64,000 bases of DNA from Erigeron canadensis (GCF_010389155.1 NC_057764.1:13144001-13208000); one strand, 5' to 3'; shown: positions 23,791 through 35,289, counted from the first letter of the stretch. Notes: generated by a model from the sequence alone, not told the origin. Program-made: numbers and translations.

Positions 23791-26631
23791 CATATTAAAT
23801 CTCTCAAAGAACTAACTTTATAAGTTTGTGTCTGTAAATAGCTAGAGTCATAAAAATACAAAAAGAGTTCTTAGTGTCATAAAAACCATAAAAATGTGAA
23901 AAATGAGAAAATGACAAAAATATGGGAGAGATTTAAGTTGATGCTGTCAGATGATTAGACGTGAGGATACTTAGCTTTTAAGTCTGCTTAATCGTAATAT
24001 AACTGCTTAGTTCAGTAAATACAATTTGAGACATATTGGTAGACACAAAGTAGCAAGGTTTCCTTAATTTGAACTTAATTTATACAATGTTCTTGTGGGA
24101 AACATATTCAAATATATGGCTGAGAATGCTTGCTAATCTGTAATGAATTGATCTAGTCCTTAAATTTTGTGAAAGATCTAGTATTACTATAGGATTTGTT
24201 CAATGTATAGGCAAAAACTTCTACAATTTATGAGCATGAAAGTTCAATGTGATATTGTTTATGCAAATGAAATGAATGTTAAATAAGGGGCTAATGTGGT
24301 CTTTGAGATTCGAACAAGTATGTCCTCGGGGTGTCTTTGTATACCTAGCCAACCTAAAGCTTCCAACTTGGGATAGGTTGTCAGAAAGTTCGCTACATGG
24401 GTCTCATAGAATATCACGGGTTCCTTATAATTAATGAAATGCAAAAGCAAATTATGTTAAATCATAACGTGATTAAATTTTGTTATCTAAAAAGTGTCTC
24501 ATGATTTGTTTAACGATGTTTTTGAATATATATTGAATAAGTGTTATCTTAGTGCTTGTATCGATTAAGAAAGTATATCTGAATGTGGGTCACATAAGTT
24601 CGCAAACTATTCTGTAACATATTAGGCTACTTGGGTTACATGGTGACTGACCTTGTCCAGGGTATGTCGAAAGTGTCACAACTCAAAGGAAACTGAAAGT
24701 ACCGAGTGTTTAAGAGGACAAATATACCGGTAATCGTGATTGGGTCACTGTTCATAACTAATAATAAGAGAATTATTTCTCACTTGCAGACTTATGTAAA
24801 TGCTAATCTAATCTGCAAAAACTTAGAAGTTCTTGTAAATAAATAAGTAGTTTAGTTTTTATTTTTTATTTTTATTTTTGTACTAATAAGTGTCAGTTTA
24901 TGGGTCAAACTAGTTCTTATTGCACGAGAGATTTGATAAGCATCTAATGATTCTGTAGGAAGTAATATGATTCTTAGTGAATTATTTGAGTCTTGTTACT
25001 TATGGTAAGTATGTTTCAAAGATGGGTTTTCTAATTAATACATAAGTTGTTTAATTTAGAAAATGAAATTGATTTGAAATTGAAAAGTCAAAATATTTTT
25101 TGAATGTGTTTCAAGTAAATTTTTGAAATTTCAACTATTTGAGGTTGATAAGTATGCTTGACAAGGAATGAACTTGACCTAGATCTTGTAGTGATTATTA
25201 GGTTAAGAATTTGATTGTTTTGTATGCTTATGGTACATGTGTTATTTTTGATGCATTGATGAAGTTTGTTAAGTGTGCAGGTTATAGTTATCAAATTTCA
25301 TTTTCACTATGAAAGTGCGGTTGGATCGATTAAATTGTGACCAATTCGACTATGAAAGTGCGGAATGCATCATAATTTTCAAGGAAAACATATTTACATG
25401 AAACATCGGTATTCATGTGAATCATGAAGATTATAACATAAGACTTAGTGTGATAGTTTATGTTTGTTTTATCAAAATCACAACCTAAGATGTAATGTGA
25501 TAGGTTGTTGATATGATGCATTATACATTGAATATGTTTTGATGTAAGTTTGCATTTGTTGAGTTAAACATGAATGAAGAAATGATCGATTTTATGTCAA
25601 GATTATAATGTAAGATTTATTTGATACATTATTTTGATGACAAGTTAGTTCAGATGATTTACGATTGCATATTCGAATAGATTCAAGTTTTTGGTAGCGA
25701 GTATCTATAGGTTTATGTTCTCTGAAATTTTTTGTAATTTTTCTGAGTTTAATTTTCTGGGAAAAACTTACAAAATTTTGCTAAGGAAAGCAATTCGTGT
25801 GATTTAAAAAACTGAAAATTCAATTTCGTTCGTGCTGACGTCAGCATGCCTCGCGCTGACGTTATCACGCGGCCCACGAACAAATTGTTCGGCCCGGACC
25901 ATGAAGCTCCGAATATAAATATGGGTTTTAACACTTCATTAATTACCATTATCGAAAATTAACCCTAAATTACCACACAAACTTCGTCTACTTCGTGCCA
26001 CTATTCATCCGTCCCTTTTTCGTCGATTAATCTTCTTTTTGTGTTAATCTTCAAGATTAGTTGGTATATACTCGATCTAGGATAGATTATTGATGTTTTA
26101 ACTTCGAAAATCATCGGATTTAAGCCGTTATAATGCCCACTTTTCGATTTTTTCTTCGTGTGAACAGTATCATGGACGAACCAAGGATTGAATCTTTGAT
26201 TTTTGATGATTTGGACTAAAATTGGACTTAAATTTGGATTAATTGATGTTTGTACACCTTAAATCTAACAACAATTCACTTTAACATGTTTAACATCAAG
26301 ATTAATTGAAGAATTTATGGTTCGGTCACTATTCACACAAAGCAGATGTAGAACACGAAGAACATGTCACTTCGTGTTCATCTAAATCGATTTTTAATCA
26401 TTTTCTGGGCTTTTAATCCATGATATTCATGAAAACAAGTCCAAGTTGATGTTATTTGTTGATCTCGATCACTATTAACATCGTATGGAGATGTTTTTTG
26501 GGTCCACGAAGAACACTTCGTGCTGACATCACACGAAGGTGGTCGTGACACTTAGGAATTTTTTTTTTTTTGAAATTTTTGTTTCTAACTTTTTTGTTTT
26601 CTTGTCGTTTTTTGTCTGATTTTGTGCAGGT
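23791..26631 (+). other. Pol-env spacer of element H
   Basis: No coding region. It holds a repeated ACTATGAAAGTGCGG (about 25307 and 25348), a TGACG palindrome cluster (25833-25880), a TATAAATA box and a leader that uses the same CTTCGTG words as the gag leader. It ends in a pyrimidine-rich acceptor (TTTGTGCAG, AG at 26628-26629) two bases before the env-like ATG. Confidence 0.6.
25833..25921 (+). promoter_or_regulatory. Candidate internal promoter for the env-like gene of H
   Basis: The perfect palindrome TGCTGACGTCAGCA (25833-25846) contains TGACGTCA, a plant bZIP/TGA-type site. A second copy, GCGCTGACGTTATCACGCG, follows. TATAAATA lies at 25914-25921, about 70 bp downstream. The 3' LTR of H has the same arrangement: TGACGTCA at 51633-51640 and TATAAATA at 51757. 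A transcript from here would need only the 26629 acceptor to present the env-like ATG. Inferred from motif order; no expression evidence. Confidence 0.4.
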
Positions 26632-27241
26632 ATGGCTGGACAAGGTGCTTGCGTGTTTGTCAAAGAACACAATGCTGCGATCGATCTCAACATTACTCAG
26701 TCAGGATGCACACCTGAGTTTCATGGTGTCCTACAGTTTCTTGCACGTTCTCGTATTCGATTTGCTATGACCGAGAACCCTCCGTTGGTGATAAGTCTCA
26801 TTCGGGAGTTTTGGAACTCAGACCGAGCAGTGCAGATGGGTGATCATACGTACATTCGCACCACTGTTGGAGGACGTACTTTCTCGTTCTCAGCTAGAGA
26901 CTTACGGACGATATTGCATTTAGGTGATATCAACATAGAGCAAGGTCTGACTGATTTTTCAGAGGTTTTCTGTGACGGTGCTCTACGTCGTATGGGTTAT
27001 ACTAGTGCCATTACCCACCCATAGTACAAGAATCATCATGGAGGCAAATGGAAGTTGCTTGCCTACTATCTTTTGAGGTCCATCAGTCATAGGAGTACTG
27101 CTCATGATCAGATGGATATCCAGAATACTTCTCAGATAGTTGCTTTGGTGCTGAACAAGCTGTACAGCTTTTCTCAGTATATTTTTGATAGTTTTGAAAA
27201 GCAATTGAGATCATTTGCGAGCGACAAGTTCTTTTTCTTTC
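26632..27241 (+). pseudogene. Env-like gene of H, part 1 (up to insertion of B)
   Basis: The ATG at 26632 follows the splice acceptor. It encodes MAGQGACVFV..., then LIREFWNSDRAV and a FSARDLRTILHLGD stretch, the family signature also present in A and B. The frame has a single in-frame TAG at 27022 and continues to the insertion point, where B entered a CTTTC target inside a Phe-rich stretch. The next bases of this gene are at 39362. Function unknown; conventionally called env-like. Confidence 0.8.
27237..27241. repeat. Target-site duplication of B (partner 39357-39361)
   Basis: CTTTC on both sides of B. It proves insertion by integrase and places the target inside the env-like frame of H. 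Confidence 0.95.
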
Positions 27242-27513
27242 TGTAGAAACGTGCTTTGATTCGTGTTATGATGAGGAAGTAAGGTGATCAACAATGGTGG
27301 AAGTGTGTGTGCTAGTGTGTGTTCTTGAGAAAGAAAGGTGTGTGTGTGTGGAAAGCTTGATTCAGGAAAAGTGTTACAAGCTTACAAGTGTTTGAAGGTT
27401 TGAGGAATATTTATACTCTAAGTATATTACAAAAGCTCCCCCTCAACCTTATACAATATACACAAAATATAATGTTTAGAAATACAACTAAGCACTATTT
27501 TATATTTCTAACA
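27242..27513 (-). repeat. 3' LTR of element B
   Basis: By hand alignment it differs from the 5' LTR (39082-39356) at about nine positions plus two small indels. It contains a minus-strand TATAAATA (27408-27415). The short LTR also carries a GT-rich stretch. Confidence 0.95.
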
Positions 27514-27514
27514 T

Positions 27515-27524
27515 TCTCCCCCTT
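27515..27524 (-). other. Polypurine tract of element B
   Basis: On the minus strand AAGGGGGAGAA lies immediately before the LTR start TGTTAGAAAT. Confidence 0.85.
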
Positions 27525-29183
27525 AGTGTTTGGTTGTCCATCATCACTTCCTCTGTTGTCTTCTTCTCTTGTTTGCTCGTCTTTGCTTGTTCTTTTTCTT
27601 CTTGTATCTTTGAGCAGCATTTGAGGTTGATGGCTTGTCGATCTTTGAACTCCAGAAGGCCTCTTCTTGTAACTGTTCCATGTATCGTTCCAATACTTCT
27701 TCGGAATGAAGTGCCAGTTATCACCTTCAGGATGTTCATCTGGTAACTTGATATTATATTGGAAGTTCACAGGAGGAATGTTATGAGGACCATGTTCATG
27801 GCTAGGATTCCAAAGAACCCATGAACATGTCTTGGTATGAATGATTCCTTCTTTGGGCTTGGGAGTTCTTGTGACAATGAGATCTCTAATCCTTTGACGC
27901 ATATCAAAAGTATCTTTGATACGTCTTATATGATCTTCTCTCTAGGACTTGATGTTTTCATCCTCTTCATTGTCAGAATCTTCATCTAATGCACTCAGAA
28001 TGGATTGGCAATATTTCAATGTACCATCTGATTATTTGGGAAACTCAGAGGCACGAATGAAGATCTTTCTCTTAAGTCGATTGATGAAGACAAATCCATC
28101 CAAGTCTTCAATTGTATCTCCAATCTGAAAAGAATCTAGCTCATAACCTCCAGCTCTTTGATTTGGTCTTGTGAGATTAATCCTGCTAGTTCTTCTCTCT
28201 AAGCCAATTTGAAAGTCATTAAACTCATAGAATCTGATCAAAGCTTGAATATGACTCTTCAATGCTTCGTAGGCTAGAAGTTGATCTGGAGTCTTGATTA
28301 TGAGATAAGCATATTGATTGTACAGGAATAGGATGTCTGAGATCGTCATGTGTTGAAGAGATTCTTCTTGAACAACATAGATATTGCCATCAGCTCGGTG
28401 AACTTTGAAATGAACAAGTCTGAGATTGTTGGTTTTAAGAGGAGTAAACAACTGAAGGACTTTAGTGATTGGGATTTGAAACTACTGATACCACCATTCA
28501 GCTCTCACAGAACTTTCTGCATTCATCAGCTCCATGTATGCATCTCTTTGACCTTGATGTCTGAACAAAAAGAATGTTCTTAATCGGTTCAAGGTCATGT
28601 TGAGTCTTTCGTCTGATGAGCAATAGATTTGAAAGGCTCTTTCTTCAAGATATCTTGCTCTGCATACAATCTCTTCAAGTCTTGTGCTCAAATCCAAGAT
28701 CTGTTCATAATTCTCAGCAAAGTAACCATCATTGATCTGCCAGATTTTATCTTTTGAGATCCTTGGGTGTCTAACTCCTTATACAAGTTCATTAGGAGTC
28801 TCAAGATTATCTGCATTTCTGAGATGATAGACTATCTCTTCAAAAATATCTTCTCCATATTCTTGCTGAGATTGAGAAACAACTTCTCTATTTGGAGCAG
28901 CATCAGGATTATCAGAATCAGAATCATCATCAGTATCATTTCCTGGCTGAAATGGATCAGGATCACTTGACTTATCAGAACTTGACGTTGTAGAGTAATA
29001 GTGAGAAATGTGTCTGACAAGTGGGGGTAAGTCATCCGAATTTGAATCATGAGTATGAGATGATGATGGATGAACAACACTTTGAACTTGGGAGGAAGTA
29101 GCTAGAGGATCAACACTTTGAGTTTGACTTTCAACTTCTTGTTCTAGCTCCCTCAGATTTGCAAGTCTTAACTGTTCAGCCAA
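27525..29183 (-). pseudogene. Env-like gene of B, C-terminal part (frameshifted)
   Basis: Open pieces at 29183-28779, 28697-28482, 28451-28032 and 27902-27525 follow one another on the minus strand with stops or shifts between them. Content: an acidic Ser/Asp-rich stretch, then a Leu/Arg-rich helical region (residues such as EEIVCRARYLEERAFQIY), then a region with FIRASEFPK, and a Lys/Arg-rich tail close to the PPT. The layout parallels 49339-51335 in H. The reading continues from the 29184-30377 frame. Confidence 0.65.
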
Positions 29184-30377
29184 TTATTGATTTTGAGCTC
29201 CTCCTTGATTTTGGGTTTCTTGAGCAACTTCTTGTGCAATTTGTTCTTGTGTCTCATGACCCTCTCTAATATCTCTAATATTCTCCCCCTCGGGTTGATC
29301 ATCAGGATCTTGATCATCCCGACGCCTTGAGATATTAGCCAGTTTACATTGTTGGTCAAACTCTTGGACTCGCTTTTGAAGAGCTTCAACTTCAGCCTGT
29401 TGTTCTAGCTGAGTACCTTTGGCTGACAAATATGCAAGAAGTGATTGAAAAATGGATCTTTTATGTGATGAAATATGTGTTTCTTCAGATCTTAATCGAT
29501 TCATAAGTGCAACAATAAGAGTGTCGGTTGATAAACCACTGGTGGCAATTCTGTTCGGGGAGCAATCACTTAAATATTCAGAATCAGAATCAGAATCAGA
29601 AGAAGAACTGGAAGAATGATGTGGTGAATTTGGATCTGGAAATGATTGTGGTCTTGGTGTTGGTGGTATTGTTGTTGTTGGAATAGTTGGTGGTGTTGTT
29701 TGTGATTGTGTTTGAGTCACCTCTTGAGAACGAATACGTAAAGCACCGCCAGTAAGCAATCTAGGTGATGGAGCTGTTCTTTGTGTGGCAGGGAGTTTAC
29801 CAGTGATGGTATTTCTGGAAACAAGTAATTCACTCCTTTGTCCTTTTACAACACCTTCAACAAATTGAGTTAGTAATCTTTGAGCTTCGGGTGGTAATGG
29901 AATATCAGAAACTGGCACATCATTAGTCTCAAGTGATTCTACTGAGTGACCTGAAGACATCATGACTGTCTCAGGATTTCCTGTTGGTTCAGGAGTATGA
30001 ACAACAGTTGATGATTTGGCTTCGCAACCAGAATCTTTTGGGAAATGGAGGAAAATAACACCGGAGTCACTTAGACGAACCGTTAAGCCCAAAGCACGAA
30101 GAGATGATGCAACAGATTGAGCTCGTAAGAATTCAGACTGTCGCACCACTGATCTAGCTACTAGGGCACCTTCGTTCAAAGCTGGCATGATGTTAGCAAT
30201 GGAAGGATTTCCAAACAATCCTCGAGAGGGCACAATAGCCAATCTCTCTATGTTTGTTCTGGCAGCATCATGTAGATGTGCAAAAGGTATCACAATTGGT
30301 GACGTAAGGGTACTAGACACACGTGCAGAAACGAAATTCAAGAGAGGGACAGATGTCTCTTTTGCTTCAACATTCAC
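29184..30377 (-). CDS. Env-like protein of B, middle segment
   Basis: A 397-residue open frame overlapping the upstream frame by four bases, so probably the same protein after a frameshift near 30375. It has an Ala/Leu/Arg-rich start, a Thr/Pro-rich linker (TTPPTIPTTTIPPTPRP), a polyserine/Asp block and a coiled-coil-like end (LEQQAEVEALQKRVQEFD). No transmembrane segment is obvious. The open length suggests B is younger than A or H. Confidence 0.65.
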   Translation of the reverse strand: MNVEAKETSVPLLNFVSARVSSTLTSPIVIPFAHLHDAARTNIERLAIVPSRGLFGNPSIANIMPALNEGALVARSVVRQSEFLRAQSVASSLRALGLTVRLSDSGVIFLHFPKDSGCEAKSSTVVHTPEPTGNPETVMMSSGHSVESLETNDVPVSDIPLPPEAQRLLTQFVEGVVKGQRSELLVSRNTITGKLPATQRTAPSPRLLTGGALRIRSQEVTQTQSQTTPPTIPTTTIPPTPRPQSFPDPNSPHHSSSSSSDSDSDSEYLSDCSPNRIATSGLSTDTLIVALMNRLRSEETHISSHKRSIFQSLLAYLSAKGTQLEQQAEVEALQKRVQEFDQQCKLANISRRRDDQDPDDQPEGENIRDIREGHETQEQIAQEVAQETQNQGGAQNQ

Positions 30378-31921
30378 AGACTCTGAAGGAGAATGGAATG
30401 GAGTACGTGGTTTTTGCCCGTGAGAAAATGTGACATCAGTCTGTTGAGAGACTTTCGAATAGTGGAGGTTTGTGCACGCAAGAGTTGGGAGCTCTCGTCT
30501 TCTACCCTACGGTGAACCCGGCGTTGATAGAGGTTTGTAACTAATTGGAGGCCAACGTTTTCTTTTTGCCTTTCACCTAACTTGGACCTCTCAACCTCTC
30601 TGGTATTTTCAACTCCTCCCTCATTCCTTCCTTGTCCCTCCGGGATGTCCATAACATCATCAGCAAACTGATTTGCATCATCATCAGATGCATCATCAAC
30701 AGGAGTAAACACATCTTCTTGTTGAGCTTCTTGAAATCGATCATACTCAAAGCGAGATTTCTTAAAAGTTTTCCGAATGTTTACAGGAATCAATTTATTT
30801 CGGCCTTGGGTGTATGTAGGTTGAGGAGATCGGATAAAGGATGATGAAGGTATGGTTGAAACAGATTGAGGTATGGTTGGTTGTTTAGGAGTTGTAATTT
30901 CGGGAAGTGGTGAAGATTGATGAATTGGTGATGATGGTCTTTGAGGTGATGGTGTTCGGGGTGATGGTGATCGTCTTAAATTAGTTGTTTTGGGGGGTGG
31001 TGATCGGATTGGTCTTGGAGACCCAGACACAGATATTGTCTCCTCAGAAGATGTTGGAGAAGAAGGTTCAGCTAGAGCTTTTCTTTTGATTTTCTTTCCT
31101 TTTGATGAACTTCGCTTCTTCTTCTTTTGATGCACTTGCTTATTCAATCTTGATACAAACATTTCACCCTTCAGTTTCCTTCTTTTTGGCTTACTGGAAC
31201 TGGATACACCCTCACGCTCTTTTCTTTTTCTACTTGACCCCTCACTTGGTGTCCTATGTACATCATGGGTAGGAACCGGGAGGCTTTCCGGTCCCAGAGC
31301 TGTTCTAATCCAGTCCAGATAAGCACTCTTATCTTCATCAGAATCAGAAACCATATCTAGTAGGAATGATGGAATCAGAAATGTATAACTAGCAACTCCT
31401 GAATCTCTGACATACTTGTAAAAATGTAAGTAAACTTGGGTATTGTTTCGAAGCCTTGGAATGCTTTTATCATGTCTGACTGCACTGTAGACAATTGCTG
31501 TGAGAAATCTGATGAATGGAATATACTTCTTGGGAGCAGATACTTTGCCATTGACCAATACTATCAACTGGTCCCACAGAAGTTGAGCAATGTCATAGTG
31601 CTTGTTGAAAACAACACCATAGAAAATGTACAACATTGGCTGTGTCAGATTATCCATTCCTTTTGTGTATGGAGATAAGCAGTTGCTGAGGATGGAATAT
31701 ACATAATACCAAATCTTTGGTAGATTTTTCAGCTTGAAATCTTTCGTCTTGGTTAAAGGACCTTCATAACCAAGAGAAATCAAAGCAGCAAACATCTCTT
31801 CATTGGACTCAAACGTATCATAATCAGCATGTCCATTGAAGTTTGCTTCAGGAAGTCTTAGAATTCTTCTGAAGTCATCTAGATTGAACTCAAACTCATA
31901 TGATCTATCACCAGAGTTCAA
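30374..31921 (-). CDS. Env-like protein of B, N-terminal core and basic region
   Basis: A 515-residue open frame. The first ~190 residues are the conserved core: FEFNLDDFRRILRLPEANF, WYYVYSILSNCLSPYTKGMD and AQLLWDQLIVLVNG. It matches the H (SARDLRTILHLGD) and A (LRDALRLP) equivalents in order. Next come a bipartite-NLS-like basic stretch (KPKRRKLKG, QKKKKRSSSKGKKIKRK) and a Ser/Pro-rich linker (SPSPRTPSPQRPSSP), then an acidic part. Such basic clusters suggest a nuclear rather than a membrane protein. The true start is probably at 32254; the frame is broken near 31925. Confidence 0.75.
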   Translation of the reverse strand: MNSGDRSYEFEFNLDDFRRILRLPEANFNGHADYDTFESNEEMFAALISLGYEGPLTKTKDFKLKNLPKIWYYVYSILSNCLSPYTKGMDNLTQPMLYIFYGVVFNKHYDIAQLLWDQLIVLVNGKVSAPKKYIPFIRFLTAIVYSAVRHDKSIPRLRNNTQVYLHFYKYVRDSGVASYTFLIPSFLLDMVSDSDEDKSAYLDWIRTALGPESLPVPTHDVHRTPSEGSSRKRKEREGVSSSSKPKRRKLKGEMFVSRLNKQVHQKKKKRSSSKGKKIKRKALAEPSSPTSSEETISVSGSPRPIRSPPPKTTNLRRSPSPRTPSPQRPSSPIHQSSPLPEITTPKQPTIPQSVSTIPSSSFIRSPQPTYTQGRNKLIPVNIRKTFKKSRFEYDRFQEAQQEDVFTPVDDASDDDANQFADDVMDIPEGQGRNEGGVENTREVERSKLGERQKENVGLQLVTNLYQRRVHRRVEDESSQLLRAQTSTIRKSLNRLMSHFLTGKNHVLHSILLQSL

Positions 31922-32023
31922 TTGATACTAAAAGTAGCCTTGGCAACGAAGTTCAGGTGATTTCATTTTGGCTTTGGCTTTTGTTATAGTTAGATCTTGA
32001 GGTTGAACAAAAATAATTGATCT

Positions 32024-32254
32024 CTACATGTCAAAAAGATAGACTTCAGCTAAGTCTAGTTCAACGGTAAGAACATATGTGAGAGGGTGATTTTGAAAAA
32101 TTCTTGAAACGATTGGAAAGCCGGGAGCAACAAAAGGATCAAACAAAGCTCTGTTGTTTCTCATATTTCTTGAGTTACCGGCAACAAGAATTTCTTCAAT
32201 CGATTCATTTAGAGCAATTTCTTCGTCATGCACAATATCTTCTTGATGATCCAT
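32024..32254 (-). pseudogene. Env-like protein of B, N-terminus
   Basis: The ATG at 32254 (MDHQEDIVHDEEIALNESIEE...) lies downstream, on the minus strand, of an AT-rich leader with a possible acceptor (CTTAAAATCAG) 15 bases before it. It runs 76 residues to a stop, and the reading then resumes in the 31921 frame after about 100 bp. It corresponds to the N-terminal part before the FW/LRLP core in H. Confidence 0.55.
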
Positions 32255-32509
32255 TTTTTTGTTATTTTTCTGATTTTAAGACATAAAAGAGTTTAACGCA
32301 CACATAAAACAAAGTTTGAATAGCAAATAACAAGGTTCACACAAGTAATTTATATAAGATACAAAGAGGTTCACAAAGGCGATCAACTCAGTGTATGATA
32401 TATAAATCACTTGATATGAGAAAATTAACACAGAATAGCCAAATACATATTTCCATATATAAACTCACTGAAAAACTATGAACATGATGTGATGTTCACT
32501 TTGCACAGC

Positions 32510-33127
32510 TGACATTGATTCTCATTCACATCTCTTTTTCGAATGTTCATACTCTTCACAGGTATGGAATACTGTTAGATGTGACGCAAATATGCCATCG
32601 ACTTCAAATGCATGGGATGATTTTACAGATGAGTTGATTATGCATGCAAAATCACGCATGATTACCCATGTTATTGGAAGACTAGTTGTTGCAGCCACTT
32701 CCTATTTTATCTGGCAGGAGAGAAATAACAGAATGTTTGCCAACCATGCTCGTCCACCTGATGTATTAGCCAATCTCATTAAAGACACTGTTCGTTCAAG
32801 ATTATGGAGATTGAAATTTAAGAAAACAGCTCGGGTGGTTTCTACACTTGAAGCCTGGAAGATTCGAGGAGATTTTTTGGTACAAAATAATGGCTGATCG
32901 TGCTTATTTGTATTAACTTGCTCGTTGCCTATTTCTAAATGTATTTTTTAGCTTAGGCTCGAATTGACTTCTTTAAGTTGATTCCCTTTGTATTTCTTTG
33001 TTTAACATATATTGGGCATGTCCTATATATGAACTAGTGCGATATTTTAGTCGTACTACTTGTTTTGTATTGTTTTTGGGTGATATAAAAGTTAACGGGA
33101 TGAATCCCATCTACCCAAAAAAAAACT
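32510..33127 (+). mobile_element. 5'-truncated LINE inserted in element B
   Basis: Starts within a zf-RVT tail (C..ADIDSHSHLFFECSYSSQVWN) and reads through 32897 (AATSYFIWQERNNRMFANH..., as in the LINE at 62505). A ~230-bp 3' UTR ends CATCTACCC followed by nine A. The tail motif TACCC(A)n is shared with the LINE ending at 62270, so both are the same family. No clear target duplication was found. It is antisense to B and sits in the env leader region. Confidence 0.85.
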
Positions 33128-33400
33128 TACAAAGAAGTTCACAAAGGCAATCAATTATCTGCACTTTTATATATTTTCATATGTATATAACTTTGAAAAT
33201 AAGGTATAATCATATAAGTACAAGATATTCGAGAATAGTAAGGAAGTACACAAAGGCGTTCGATTCCTTGTATTTCAAATATATTGCAATTATATGACAA
33301 TACAAAGAACTATGTCACACCACACAAAAATTTAAGAAAGAAAAAAAATTTGAAAGGAAAAAAAAAATTTTGAAAATTTTTTCCAAGTATGGAAACCTAA

Positions 33401-33690
33401 GATCGTCCTAAGGTTGAACTCAGGTTTGAAAAAAAATAAGACAAGACGACTTAGGTGAAAATCGTCTTATCATTTGTTATTGAAAAAGTTTAAGTATTGG
33501 AAAAGAAAATGGGACGATCTTACTAGGACGATCTTGATAAGATCGAAGATCGTCCTGAGGATGAACTCAGGTTTGACAAAAAATAAGACAAGACGACTTA
33601 GGTGAAAATCGTCTTATCATTTGTTATTGAAAAAGTTTAAGTATTGGAAAAGAAAATGGGACGATCTTGGTTAAGATCGTCTTAAAGTTT
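33401..33690 (-). repeat. 147-bp tandem duplication with stem-loops (B env leader)
   Basis: Copies start at 33401 and 33548 with GATCGTCCT.AGG. Both contain CAAGACGACTTAGGTGAAAATCGTCTTATC and end GAAAATGGGACGATCTT. Nearly identical, so the duplication is recent. Confidence 0.92.
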
Positions 33691-34280
33691 GATCTGTTGA
33701 AAAGATTTTGAAGTGAAGGAAAGGATTTTGAGACGATCGTTTTGGAAGCTTAGTGATGAAAACATCACTTCACTTTTGAAAAGTTTCTAACACTTAGAAA
33801 TATAAATTGAAATCATGTCAATTTTAGAATAAAATTGCTTATAAGTATTAGTTTTGAGCAAAACCGATCTCTTACGAGTTCAGTTACCCATTCAATTGAT
33901 TTTCAAAAATTTCATCAACCACACAGCGTACAGACCCTAGGACGATCCTGACAAGATCGTCCTGGTCTCAGCTCAGGGGTTATAAGGAAAAACATATGTG
34001 TGGAACTAGGACAATCTTGGCAAGATCGTTCTAATTGTCGTTTTGGGAACCAAGACGATCTTGGTCAAGATCGTCTCAAAATCAAAATAACTTAAAATTA
34101 AGAATAATTTGCCAAAGTCGTTTTATTTCCAACCAGTTAACATCAAAGCACAATATGATTCAAATGAACATTTAAGCATGGCAAAACACTTAATTGAATC
34201 ACAGTAAGCAAAGTTTCACTACACAAATCACGTAAATCAAAAAATAACCTAGATCAAGATGAAGATCGTCTTAGGTTGTC
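33454..34280 (-). repeat. Stem-loop cluster 2 of B (before the env-like gene)
   Basis: At least seven imperfect inverted repeats of the type AGGACGATCTTG-(0-8 nt)-CAAGATCGTCCT, for example at 33515-33560, 33658-33684, 33940-33964, 34010-34034, 34054-34080 and 34250-34277, plus AAGACGA...TCGTCTT hairpins near 33454 and 33601. The same motif forms cluster 1 in the gag leader (38107-38640). Confidence 0.85.
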
Positions 34281-34439
34281 TTCCTCACAAGAACAAGTAG
34301 CAGGTTTTTGAATTTTCAAAATCACAACTTTAAGCATTTAAACATGTAAAAATCATACACACATAACCTAAACATGCTTCTAAATCATTCAAACATCACA
34401 TAATCATTAACAGTCATAAGAATTTTGAAAAATAATGAA

Positions 34440-34640
34440 AAATAAAATCCACATATAAACTCGAAATCCTACCTGAAGATGTGATTAGATGATAATGTTG
34501 TTATGGAATGAAATGATCAGCTTGAACACGGCTACAAAACCCTTATCTTGTTTTGATCATCAACACAAATGTGATTTGCAGTGATTTGAGAGTGTGACTG
34601 TGTGTGAGTATGTGTTTTTATGGAGAACAGGAATGGATAA
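34440..34640 (-). promoter_or_regulatory. Candidate internal promoter, leader and splice donor upstream of the B env-like gene
   Basis: On the minus strand a weak TATA-like CCATAAAAAC (about 34615) is followed by a CA-rich leader like plant 5' UTRs (ACACATACTCACACACAGTCACACTCTC). About 150 bp on, CTTCAG/GTAGGATTT forms a good 5' splice site near 34473. A spliced transcript could remove the stem-loop region and join at an acceptor just before the 32254 ATG. Inferred from motif order only. Confidence 0.35.
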
Positions 34641-34644
34641 AAAA

Positions 34645-35289
34645 AATTTTTTTCCCTCCTCCTTATGGAAGAAGAAAGCAGGTCGGGTCGGGTTGTTGGG
34701 TCCTGACCCGGAAAAATAAACTTGGGCCGATTGAAATTGGGCTCAATGTTTTAAAAGGAAATGGGCTTATTTTTGTTATTATTATTATATATATTTTTTT
34801 TTACAACATTTTATCAATTTTTTTTTAATGATTTTTCAAGTTTTAAAATAACAACAAAATTTTAAAAAAAACTTTTCATTAAAAGAAAAAATATTTTGTT
34901 TATGTTTTTTAAATAATTTTTTTTAAAATTTTTTATATTTATTTTTTTTAAAATTTTATATTTGTTTTTCTAAAATTAACAATGAGTTTCTCTTCAAATA
35001 GTGCAAATACACAAACTACCCCTCGATTCATGAATTATCCTTTTTCTCCCCCTCAAAGATTGCATGATATTTAAGCACATTGCACATAATCATAGCATCA
35101 ATGTTTGACAGATAATGAATGAAAGAGAAAGAGATGAAGGATTTGTATAAAACATGCAGAGGCAAGTAAGTGGTAATGAGCACTTATTTGAGATTGTTTC
35201 TTGAAAAGAAACTCATTCCAGGATCATGTGTTGAATAGCATCCGAGGTAGGAATACTAAACACAGACCTTTATTACTTGCAAAACACAA
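34645..35289 (-). other. Gag-env spacer of B, no pol
   Basis: AT-rich. Contains a PPT-like GAGGGGGAGAAAAAGG on the minus strand (about 35045-35060). This is where protease, integrase and RT would lie in a complete Sirevirus; nothing of them is visible. Confidence 0.7.

Noticed and set aside
30187..30423. Plus-strand ORFs inside B such as 30187-30423 and 31436-31678
   Set aside because: They are antisense shadows of the long minus-strand env-like ORFs and lack any motif.
33454..34280. Stem-loops as rho-independent terminators
   Set aside because: Plant retroelement context, no U-tract rule, and they lie in leaders before ORFs.
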